From: Pirellulaceae bacterium
GTDB lineage: Bacteria; Planctomycetota; Planctomycetia; Pirellulales; Pirellulaceae
Assembly: GCA_030744095.1 (NCBI GenBank)
Contig: JASLRF010000422.1
Coordinates: 1-6,318 of the forward strand
Length of the DNA stretch: 6,318 bases
Direction: 5' to 3'
Program-made: the position numbers and the translations under genes
Notes under the pieces: model-generated
What the model was told of the DNA's origin: nothing
Databases searched by the model: none
Seen by the model: the letters and a program-made list of their open reading frames with translations, nothing else
In this document: one piece after another, positions 1 to 6,226 of the stretch
How positions within the stretch are numbered: position 1 is the first letter of the stretch
Layout: every line of letters begins with the position of its first letter

Positions 1-872
1 ACAGCCTGGTTGATGGTGACAAACCGCGCTCCAGCCTCGACCAGTCTCCGCGCCAGAAGAACACGTTGTCCGTAAATGTTTGCGCCGTACCGCTCACGCA
101 AGGGCGTGGGCTCGGCCTCCAGGTTCATCGCGTTCTTCATCGCTCCACTGGTTAGCATCGCGATTGCTTCGCCGGCGAATTTGTCTTTGGCCGTCAGGCC
201 GGCATCGTCGACAGCGGCTAATTGGCTGAGGTTCTCTAATTGCGCAAGCATCGCTCGACGGTCTTCAAACCGAGCTTCGGACAGGTTTAATCCGCCAACC
301 TTGATCTGCGGATTCGCTGGATCGCCTTCGATGTTGAACGCGCTGTGGGCCGCACCAAGAAATCCCGGCGGGTTGGTGTAACGCGCCGCGACGGGCAAAC
401 CGAAGTGCGGTGGTACTCCCTGGACCTGCGCGCCTTGCAACGCCGAAACGAGGCAGCCGAAATTCGGAAAATACTGGCCTGTCGCTGGCGGAAAGAACCC
501 GCTGGTGACATGCTGCGATCCGGCTGCATGCGAACCACTCCGCCCCTGCCACGAACGAATGATGGCCACTTTGTCCATCCGCCGGGCCATCAGTGGCATC
601 TTCTCGCAGATAAACGTCCCCGGCACATTCGTGCTTGTCGGCTGCCACAATCCACGAATCTCGACTGGTGCGTCCGGTTTGGGATCAAACGTTTCGAATT
701 GGCTTGGGCCGCCGGCCAGAAAGATAAAGATGCAAGAGATGTCGCGCTGCGACACCTCGCTGGGCGCAGCGCGGAGGAAGCGCGGCAAATTCAAGCCGAA
801 CATTCCGACGCCAATTTGCAGCGCCTCGCGTCGACTCAGTTGATACGTTTGTTTCGATTCTCGACAAACCAT
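1..872 (-). CDS. DUF1501 domain protein, exported, 3' end outside window
   Basis: From the ATG at 872-870 the minus strand reads open for 290 codons to the window edge, so only the N-terminal part is seen; complete family members are usually somewhat over 400 residues. The leader contains S13-R14-R15-E-A-L followed by an uncharged stretch (residues 19-30), a twin-arginine-like export signal common in this family. Family signatures follow. FLAGGPSQFETFDPKPDAP (51-69) is the conserved GGPS/DTFDPKP block. VPGTFICEKMPLMARRMDK (83-101) precedes the 'IIRS' strand. H115 and H121 lie in a His-containing loop. YGANIYGQRVLLARRLVEAG (262-281) is the typical C-half block. DUF1501 proteins belong to the alkaline phosphatase/sulfatase-like superfamily; their substrates are unknown. 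The start is supported by a GGAG Shine-Dalgarno at 884-881 with an 8-base spacer. The gene is divergent from the SGNH/TPR gene. The family call is confident; the biochemical role is not. Confidence 0.93.
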   Translation of the reverse strand, partial: MVCRESKQTYQLSRREALQIGVGMFGLNLPRFLRAAPSEVSQRDISCIFIFLAGGPSQFETFDPKPDAPVEIRGLWQPTSTNVPGTFICEKMPLMARRMDKVAIIRSWQGRSGSHAAGSQHVTSGFFPPATGQYFPNFGCLVSALQGAQVQGVPPHFGLPVAARYTNPPGFLGAAHSAFNIEGDPANPQIKVGGLNLSEARFEDRRAMLAQLENLSQLAAVDDAGLTAKDKFAGEAIAMLTSGAMKNAMNLEAEPTPLRERYGANIYGQRVLLARRLVEAGARFVTINQA

Positions 873-880
873 CGTGCCAA

Positions 881-884
881 CTCC
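881..884 (-). promoter_or_regulatory. Shine-Dalgarno site of the DUF1501 gene
   Basis: On the minus strand GGAG sits 8 bases before the ATG at 872. It fixes the start just ahead of the twin-arginine-like leader. Confidence 0.6.
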
Positions 885-904
885 GCATGTTAGAAGCCAA
901 AACG

Positions 905-933
905 ATTATAGCCGAACGTCGAGGGATTTTGAA
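905..933 (-). promoter_or_regulatory. Probable sigma70-type promoter of the DUF1501 gene
   Basis: The minus strand has a perfect TATAAT at 910-905. A weak -35 candidate, TTCAAA (4 of 6 matches to TTGACA), lies at 933-928 with a 17-base spacer. Transcription would begin near 898, giving a leader of about 26 bases that contains the GGAG site. The -10 is convincing and the -35 is not, so the promoter may need an activator or may be used differently. Confidence 0.45.
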
Positions 934-1212
934 ATCGAGAATTGGCACAAAAGGGTGCCGTTGGTTTCGGTCGTCCGTGTGAGCGAACGGTCCATTCGAG
1001 GCCCAGTCGTGCGATCGTCAGTTGCACCACGCTTCACTGCGCCGGGAAACAGATGCGATGAGTGGCTCAAGCAGGAGTCCGCCCGTATACTGATCTGCAT
1101 CGTGCCTTGTCGATTGGCGAGACACCCAAACCGGGCATGTCGGTCAAAGTGTCGATGACGCTGGCTCGCCCACACAGCAATCGGGTGTTTCTATGACTCG
1201 GCACAAGTTCGT

Positions 1213-1261
1213 GGAAGTTCAACACCTTCGGAAGTTGAACACCTTCGGAAGTTGAAACACC
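1213..1261. repeat. 17-bp tandem direct repeat, about 2.9 copies
   Basis: Copies are GGAAGTTCAACACCTTC (1213-1229), GGAAGTTGAACACCTTC (1230-1246) and a partial GGAAGTTGAAACACC (1247-1261). Copies 1 and 2 differ only by C versus G at the eighth base; copy 3 diverges near its end by one inserted A. The C/G difference makes GTTCAAC (1217-1223) the reverse complement of GTTGAAC (1234-1240), so the array also has a dyad. The third copy supplies the -35 of the downstream promoter. The repeat could be a binding-site array or simple slippage duplication. Confidence 0.85.
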
Positions 1262-1280
1262 ATCACGGTCCCTAGATAAT
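1252..1280 (+). promoter_or_regulatory. Probable sigma70-type promoter of the SGNH/TPR gene
   Basis: TTGAAA (1252-1257) and GATAAT (1275-1280) are separated by exactly 17 bases, each matching 5 of 6 consensus positions. Expected initiation is at about 1286-1288, directly at the ATG at 1289. The transcript would therefore be leaderless or nearly so, which fits the absence of a Shine-Dalgarno sequence before this ATG. The -35 lies inside the third copy of the 17-bp repeat, so any protein binding the repeat would compete with or contact RNA polymerase. Confidence 0.55.
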
Positions 1281-1288
1281 CAGCTCTC

Positions 1289-3142
1289 ATGTCCAGGCGT
1301 CGAAAGAAGCAACGGCGTTCACGCAAGACGACCGCGGAACAATCACTAGAGGACGCCAGGCACTCCGAAAGCCGACCTGCGCGCTCGCGATCAAGAACGA
1401 TCGCATTTCGCTTGATCGCAATGAGTTTGCCGTTCTTGCTGTTGGCGATCATCAATCTCGCGCTGTACTGCTGTGACGCCGGTTACGATACGCGGTTGAT
1501 TGTTGCCTCGCGCGCCCGCTCGAACGACGTTTATCAGTTCAACAAGTTGACCAACTACGCCTATTTTCTCGGCAAGGAACTTGCCGGTCCGGAGCCTCGT
1601 CACTTTCGTCTACCCAAACCGGACGATACGTATCGCGTGGTAGTTGTCGGTGCGTCAACAGTCGAAGGATTCCCATATGCAACAGAATTTTCGTTTCCCC
1701 GCCACATGAACATGTTGCTTGGCAAGCAGTTGAAGCACCGTAAAGTCGAGGTCCTCAATGCGGGCATCGTGGGAATCAACAGCTTTGCGATTGTGGACAT
1801 CGTGCGACAGGCAATAGAAACTCAACCCAATCTCATTGTGGTCTACACGGCACACAACGAATTCTATGGGCCGGGCGGAGTTGGCTCGAAGGCAACCTGG
1901 ATCTCCCCGGCCGTTTATCCCTGGACTACACACCTGCGCAGGTATCGCTTTTTTCAAGTCGCTGGGCAGGTGTTCAATCGCAACCCGGATCCGACCAAAT
2001 CGCTCATTGAGATTCTGCCTAAAGACCTGTCCATTCCACTTCAGGGGACGGCATTTCGATCGGCAGGAGATTACCTGCGCGACAACCTCTCAAAGATGGC
2101 TGAGATTGCCGAACGTGGCAAGGTCGCCATTCTGTTTTGTAGTGTCGCCTGCAACTTGCGCGATCAAAGCCCGTTGTACTCGATTTCACGTGATGGCATG
2201 AGGCAGGATGAACGGAGACGGCTCGACGGACTGTTGGCCAAAGCGAGATCGCTTCTCTTGGCAGGAGACGCCGATTCCGCGTTGTCCGAAGTCAACCAGG
2301 CCGCTGAGATCGATGACGGTTTCGCGCTCGTCTCGTTTCGCCGCGCTCAGTGCTTTGAAGCGCAAGGGAAGCCAAAGAAAGCGGCTGCCGGCTATGCGCG
2401 GGCCCGCGACCTGGACGGCTGTCGCTTTCGGGCTCCTGGCGCGTTCCGCGACATCATCCGGGACGTTGCCAACTCGCCGGATCACTCACGGGCTTTTTTC
2501 GTCGACGTGAATGACGCGCTTGCTAAGGCTTCCGAATACTCCGTTCCGGGGAATGACCTATTCATGGAACATGTGCACTTCAACTACGAGGGTCATTGGC
2601 AGGTGGCGCTGGCAGTATCCAAGGGCATCATTCGACAGGTTGAAAACGCCACCTGGGACCCGTCGCTCGTTCCCGATTCAGACGAACGCGACCGCCTACT
2701 GGGAACTACGATATTCGACCATATGATGGCAGTCGGTAAGACTGAGACCATCCTTAAGGACCCGCCACTCAACGCCGCCCCCGATTCCGATCTGCAATTG
2801 GAGTTCGCTATAGGGTTTGAAAAGTCAATTGTCGACAAGTTGCCGCTCGCCGACCTGATGATGTTCATGCAACTCGATGGAAATCTAAAGCAATTGGACC
2901 TGATCAACGGGATTGGAGCCGCGCTGTTGGCCAGGGGAGAGAATGAACGCGGCCTGGAAATGTTCGAACGAGGTAAGCTTCGCCGCCCTTGGGAAATCAC
3001 TTCGTACGTAGGCGCCGCCAAGGCGCACAACCGGCTTGGACATGCAGACCGAGCACTTCGCAATATCCGACTCGCCCTTGAGCTGTCGCCAGAGGATCCG
3101 GACCTGCTGCAGATCCATCGCGATTTGAGTTGGGCGCAGTAG
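1289..3142 (+). CDS. Membrane-anchored SGNH-hydrolase-like protein with TPR segments
   Basis: This 617-residue protein starts with an Arg/Lys-rich tail (1-36), then one hydrophobic segment (about 38-60). The positive-inside rule predicts a cytoplasmic N-terminus and an exported body. The SGNH/GDSL-like fold follows. Block I is VVVVGASTVEGFPY with candidate nucleophile S123. Block II is VEVLNAGIVGINSF (about 153-166). Block III is VVYTAHNEFYG with N190. A candidate block V is E427-H-V-H430 followed by FNYEGHW. TPR-like helices (about 312-375) sit between blocks III and V, and further TPR-like helices lie at about 540-610. SGNH enzymes are esterases, lipases or acyl-modifying enzymes; carbohydrate deacylation or modification is an inference here. 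Relative to canonical blocks, GxND reads AHNE and DxxH reads ExxH. No Shine-Dalgarno precedes the ATG, which fits the leaderless promoter. A later ATG at codon 45 would cut into the membrane segment and is unlikely. The gene converges on the downstream sulfatase. Confidence 0.85.
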   Translation: MSRRRKKQRRSRKTTAEQSLEDARHSESRPARSRSRTIAFRLIAMSLPFLLLAIINLALYCCDAGYDTRLIVASRARSNDVYQFNKLTNYAYFLGKELAGPEPRHFRLPKPDDTYRVVVVGASTVEGFPYATEFSFPRHMNMLLGKQLKHRKVEVLNAGIVGINSFAIVDIVRQAIETQPNLIVVYTAHNEFYGPGGVGSKATWISPAVYPWTTHLRRYRFFQVAGQVFNRNPDPTKSLIEILPKDLSIPLQGTAFRSAGDYLRDNLSKMAEIAERGKVAILFCSVACNLRDQSPLYSISRDGMRQDERRRLDGLLAKARSLLLAGDADSALSEVNQAAEIDDGFALVSFRRAQCFEAQGKPKKAAAGYARARDLDGCRFRAPGAFRDIIRDVANSPDHSRAFFVDVNDALAKASEYSVPGNDLFMEHVHFNYEGHWQVALAVSKGIIRQVENATWDPSLVPDSDERDRLLGTTIFDHMMAVGKTETILKDPPLNAAPDSDLQLEFAIGFEKSIVDKLPLADLMMFMQLDGNLKQLDLINGIGAALLARGENERGLEMFERGKLRRPWEITSYVGAAKAHNRLGHADRALRNIRLALELSPEDPDLLQIHRDLSWAQ

Positions 3143-3187
3143 GCTTTGGCCCATTGCCAGCAAGGCAGGGCGTAGCTCTCAGCCTAC
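3139..3187. terminator. Possible bidirectional terminator between convergent genes
   Basis: GTAGGCT (3139-3145, including the TAG stop of the SGNH/TPR gene) is perfectly complementary to AGCCTAC (3181-3187). The 35-base interval contains TGGC (3147-3150) and GCCA (3156-3159), which can form a small inner hairpin. An alternative short stem pairs CGTAG with CTACG across 3171-3188. There is no clear T-tract on either strand, so intrinsic termination is uncertain. Its position between convergent stops is the main argument for it. Confidence 0.3.
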
Positions 3188-3195
3188 GATCACCA

Positions 3196-4683
3196 TCACT
3201 TTCCTTTTGCTTTCTTCGACTTCCTGTTCGCTTTCTTCTTCTGCTGGCCGGGGCGCTGCGGCGAAAGTGCTCCGGCTGGTCGGATCAGCGGCGCCGTTGG
3301 CCGGCGGTTGGCTTGAATCTCCGCGATATGCGCGTCGTAGGCGGCCTGGAGTCGCTTGACAATGACTGGATTCTTTGCGGCAACGTTGGTCGTTTCGCCG
3401 ATGTCGGCCACGGTGTCATACAGTTGCTGGGGATCGGTCGATGGCGGTCGACCTGTCGAGGCGTTCCGCTGGTTTCCTTTTCTTTCTTGCCAAGGATAGA
3501 ACTTCCACTTGCCACTTCGCACTGTGCCTGGACCGTGCATCAGACAGTACGTTTCATGGGGACTCTTGGCACCTTTCTTGCCGAACATCAGGTCACGGAT
3601 ATCGTGGCCATCAATTTTTCGGTCAGTCAGCTCTGCACCGGCCAACTTGGCCAGTGTGGGAAGAACGTCGATACTTGCGGCCACCTCTGAACAGACCGAA
3701 CCCGCTGGAATCTTTCCGGGCCACCGCATCAAGGTGGGTTCCCGGATTCCACCATCGTACACGCTGCCCTTCTTGGCTCGCAGCGGTAACGACGATCCGA
3801 CGGCGGCACCGTTGTCACTGGTGAAAATCACCAGCGTATCGTCGTCGATACCCGCGGCGCTGACTGCCTTGAGAATCTCACCTACGGACCAATCGACTTC
3901 CTCGATTGCGTCCCAAATCAACTTTCCCGTCCGACCTGCAAAAGCCTCGGAGACGGCCAGTGGCAGATGAACCATCGTATGTGGCAGATAAAGGAAAAAC
4001 GGTCCTTCCTTGTTGGCTTGGATAAAACGAATGGACTCTTCGGTGTAGCGCTTAGTAAGCGTTGTTTGATCGGCGGGATATTCAATCACTTCGTCGCCAC
4101 GCATCAACGGGACCCAATTGCGTTTGCGGTGGCCGGCCTCGACCTCTTCCAACGTCAGACCTTCACGGACGACAATATTTTTGGCCAGTTTATTCGCCGG
4201 GTCGATCCACATGTCGTTGCTGTAAGGAATGCCGTAATACGATTGAAAGCCTTGCATCGTGGGCAGACATGGCGGCAGGTGTCCGAGATGCCATTTGCCA
4301 ATACAGGCCGTCGCGTAACCAACGCCACTGAGCATTTCTGCAATGGTGACCTCGTTGGGATGCAGCCCAGCGTTGCTGTTGGGAAACAGAACGGCGTTCA
4401 TGCTTAACCGCTGGTAGTGTGCACCCGTCAACAGCGCGGTGCGGGATCCCGAGCAAACGGCACAGCCGACGTAGAAATCGTTGAACCTCATCCCCTCGCT
4501 CGCCATCCGATCCAGATTAGGTGTCTTGGGACCGGTGGCACCGTTAAAGCCCACGTCGCCATACCCCATGTCGTCGATGAAAATCACGATCACGTTAGGG
4601 CGATCAGCGGCAACGACAGTGGCTTGCAACGCGACCATACATATCGGCAGGGAGAACAGTAATGTCAGGAGAATTCGCTTCAT
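3196..4683 (-). CDS. Secreted S1-type sulfatase with atypical CSGSR motif
   Basis: This 495-residue protein has a clear Sec signal peptide (KR, then hydrophobic residues about 4-20, then ATVVAA). The arylsulfatase fold follows, with metal ligands D37-D38 in NVIVIFIDDMGYGD. The formylglycine motif is C77-S-G-S-R81. Other predicted active-site residues are K130 and H132 in GKWHLG, H235/H239 in LPHTMVHLP, D290-N291 in FTSDNG, and K305 before GSVYDGGIREP. Substrate is likely a sulfated glycan or other sulfate ester outside the cytoplasm. The canonical motif is CxPxR, with CxAxR also known; Gly at the third position is unusual and may affect maturation. All other active-site residues appear intact, so this is not an obvious pseudogene. 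The C-terminus ends in a Lys-rich tail (K482-K495). The start is supported by AAGGAA at 4697-4692, 8 bases upstream. It lies 31 bases after the other sulfatase on the same strand, so the two are probably cotranscribed. Confidence 0.95.
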   Translation of the reverse strand: MKRILLTLLFSLPICMVALQATVVAADRPNVIVIFIDDMGYGDVGFNGATGPKTPNLDRMASEGMRFNDFYVGCAVCSGSRTALLTGAHYQRLSMNAVLFPNSNAGLHPNEVTIAEMLSGVGYATACIGKWHLGHLPPCLPTMQGFQSYYGIPYSNDMWIDPANKLAKNIVVREGLTLEEVEAGHRKRNWVPLMRGDEVIEYPADQTTLTKRYTEESIRFIQANKEGPFFLYLPHTMVHLPLAVSEAFAGRTGKLIWDAIEEVDWSVGEILKAVSAAGIDDDTLVIFTSDNGAAVGSSLPLRAKKGSVYDGGIREPTLMRWPGKIPAGSVCSEVAASIDVLPTLAKLAGAELTDRKIDGHDIRDLMFGKKGAKSPHETYCLMHGPGTVRSGKWKFYPWQERKGNQRNASTGRPPSTDPQQLYDTVADIGETTNVAAKNPVIVKRLQAAYDAHIAEIQANRRPTAPLIRPAGALSPQRPGQQKKKANRKSKKAKGK

Positions 4684-4691
4684 GATGATGA

Positions 4692-4697
4692 TTCCTT
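4692..4697 (-). promoter_or_regulatory. Shine-Dalgarno site of the downstream sulfatase
   Basis: The minus strand reads AAGGAA, 8 bases before the ATG at 4683. It lies within the 31-base gap between the two sulfatases, so this gene can be translated independently on a shared transcript. I see no room for a promoter inside the gap itself. Confidence 0.6.
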
Positions 4698-4714
4698 GAC
4701 TTTGGTTTGTTGGT

Positions 4715-6199
4715 CTACGAGCGGCTGCGACCCGCTTCCCGAATCGCTTTCATCCTGGCCTGCATCGCTTGCGCACGCTGCGGTTGTTCGCTGGCCAGAT
4801 TCTTCTTTTCACCGGGATCGTCGGCCACGTTAAACAATTCGATGTCACTGTCACGATTTTCCGCATTGACCCGGTTTCGATTTGCTTTCTTGCTCGGATG
4901 TTGCAGCAGTTTCCAATCGCCAATACGGAGCGCCAGCCCGCGTCCTTCTTCGACCATGTGGTTTCGTCCAGTCGCCTTGGCATCTCCGAGCAACGCCGGA
5001 AGCACATTGAAACTGTCGGGACAGGCGTTGCTGTCCAACGGCTGATCGGTCAACGCCGCCATACACGCCGCCAGATCGATAGTCGAAACGATTTTGTCCG
5101 ACACACCGGGTTTGATTCTTCCCGGCCACCGTGTGATGAATGGTGTGCGGGTGCCGCCTTCGTAGATCGTGTACTTGCCTCCGCGGTAGGGACCCGCGGG
5201 CTTGTGGTCACCAAGCTGCGTCACGGCGCCGTCCTGATAACCATCGTCGAGCACGGGGCCATTGTCGCTGCAAAACACGATCAGCGTATTGTCCGTCAGT
5301 TTGAGCCGATCCAATGTCTCCAGCAACTGACCGACGCACCAATCCAGTTGCACGATCGCGTCTCCGCGAAAGCCCAACTTCGTCTTCCCTTGAAACCGTT
5401 CGTGTGGCATACGTGGAACGTGGATATCGTGTGATGAAAAGAACAAGAAAAACGGATTGTCCTTGTTCGCCTCCACCCACTTGACAGACTGCTTCACCCA
5501 TTGGTCCGCGAGATCCTCATCGCGCCAGCGCGCCTTATGACCGCCTGTAAAATAGCCGATACGACCGATCCCATTGTGAATGGTGTGGTTGTGTCCATGG
5601 CTCCAGTCCATTTTGAGCGAGCTGCGGTGGGTGACACCCGTCGGCTGACCATCAGGATTCGTGCGTCCAACCCACAGAGGATCGGCGGGGTCGAGGTTGC
5701 GCACGCGGTGGTTTTCCACGTAGACGCTGGGAACGCGATCGTTGGTAGTCGGCAGCAGGAAGCAATAGTCGAAACCGATCTCCAGCGGACCAGGCTTCAA
5801 TTCGCCATTCCAATCGGGCTGCGGCTTGGCACCCAATCCCAAGTGCCATTTCCCGACCACGGCCGTCTCATAGCCGGCGTCGTCCAGAATCGAAGCGATG
5901 GTCACTGTGCCAGGCTGAACGAGTGCCGTTGCATTCGGCGGCGCGATGCCCGTCCCTTTCTGGCGAAACGCATACTTGCCCGTTAAGAAGGAAAAACGCG
6001 TTGGCGTACAAGTCGAAGCGGAGCAGTAGCCATTGGTGAAACGCAACCCTTCCTTACTCAACCGATCAATGTTTGGCGTCTTCAGGGCCGTGGCCCCGTA
6101 GCAGCTGACATCGCCATAACCCAGATCATCCGCCATGATCACGATCACATTGGGTCGCCCCAATTCCGCGGCCCGCAACAACCAGGGCGATAGCCCCAT
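4715..6199 (-). CDS. S1-type sulfatase with canonical CTPTR motif, short N-terminus
   Basis: This 494-residue arylsulfatase-type protein has all expected active-site elements. These are D24-D25 in NVIVIMADDLGYGD, formylglycine motif C64-T-P-T-R68, K117 and H119 in GKWHLG, H257/H260 in SSHDIHVP, D312-N313 in FCSDNG, and K342 before YTIYEGGTRTP. The C-terminal part (IGDWKLLQ, IELFNVADDPGEKKNLA) is typical of the family. The enzyme should hydrolyse sulfate esters after conversion of C64 to formylglycine by an enzyme encoded elsewhere. The specific substrate cannot be read from sequence. Oddity: only 15 residues precede RPNVIV, with a weak hydrophobic run (LSPWLL). An in-frame TAG lies 10 codons upstream of the ATG, so no longer ATG or GTG start is available. 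There is no good Shine-Dalgarno. The signal peptide therefore seems truncated or degenerate. It heads the two-sulfatase operon within this window. Confidence 0.94.
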   Translation of the reverse strand: MGLSPWLLRAAELGRPNVIVIMADDLGYGDVSCYGATALKTPNIDRLSKEGLRFTNGYCSASTCTPTRFSFLTGKYAFRQKGTGIAPPNATALVQPGTVTIASILDDAGYETAVVGKWHLGLGAKPQPDWNGELKPGPLEIGFDYCFLLPTTNDRVPSVYVENHRVRNLDPADPLWVGRTNPDGQPTGVTHRSSLKMDWSHGHNHTIHNGIGRIGYFTGGHKARWRDEDLADQWVKQSVKWVEANKDNPFFLFFSSHDIHVPRMPHERFQGKTKLGFRGDAIVQLDWCVGQLLETLDRLKLTDNTLIVFCSDNGPVLDDGYQDGAVTQLGDHKPAGPYRGGKYTIYEGGTRTPFITRWPGRIKPGVSDKIVSTIDLAACMAALTDQPLDSNACPDSFNVLPALLGDAKATGRNHMVEEGRGLALRIGDWKLLQHPSKKANRNRVNAENRDSDIELFNVADDPGEKKNLASEQPQRAQAMQARMKAIREAGRSRS

Positions 6200-6226
6200 T
6201 ACTGCACTTTCTGAGAACAGGTTAGG

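Larger units (their letters stand above)
873..1288. other. Divergent intergenic region between DUF1501 and SGNH/TPR genes
   Basis: These 416 bases hold no reading frame that looks like a protein; the short open frames on both strands are Arg/Ser/Cys-rich and match nothing I recognise. The two ends carry outward-facing promoters. The central part (about 940-1200) contains two long-looped inverted repeats: GGCGAG (1116-1121) with CTCGCC (1165-1170), and GAGACACCC (1119-1127) with GGGTGTTTC (1183-1191, one G-T pair). These overlap and are mutually exclusive as RNA stems, so they may be chance. I see no tRNA or other recognisable RNA gene here. Confidence 0.6.

Noticed and set aside
265..648. Minus-strand open frame of 127 codons within the DUF1501 region
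   Set aside because: It is an off-frame shadow of the DUF1501 gene; the true frame runs from 872 to the window edge without a stop.
345..893. Plus-strand open frame of 182 codons
   Set aside because: It is antisense to the DUF1501 gene, which shows clear family motifs along its whole visible length; the translated frame is Arg-rich without recognisable domains.
1086..1091. TATACT as a second -10 element in the intergenic region
   Set aside because: The hexamer at the expected -35 distance (TGGCTC) matches poorly, and a better promoter lies next to the gene.
1213..1261. Possible CRISPR array
   Set aside because: The 17-bp repeats are directly contiguous with no spacers, so this is a tandem repeat.
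874..1455. Short open frames on both strands (874-1158 plus, 906-1175 minus, 1219-1455 minus)
   Set aside because: They have low-complexity Arg/Ser/Cys-rich translations, and the last is mostly antisense to the start of the SGNH/TPR gene; nothing supports translation.
1349..1474. Lipoprotein signal in the SGNH/TPR protein (two Cys after the hydrophobic segment)
   Set aside because: The residues before C61 (ALY) do not fit a lipobox, and the segment is preceded by a 36-residue basic tail, so a membrane anchor is the better reading.
3130..3690. Plus-strand open frame of 186 codons starting inside the SGNH/TPR gene end
   Set aside because: It lies opposite the C-terminal part of the sulfatase at 4683-3196 and has no recognisable domain.
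4769..5434. Plus-strand open frame of 221 codons
   Set aside because: It is antisense to the canonical CTPTR sulfatase; long antisense frames are expected in GC-rich coding DNA.
5501..5986. Plus-strand open frame of 161 codons
   Set aside because: It is also antisense to the upstream sulfatase, with no motif, signal or ribosome site supporting it.
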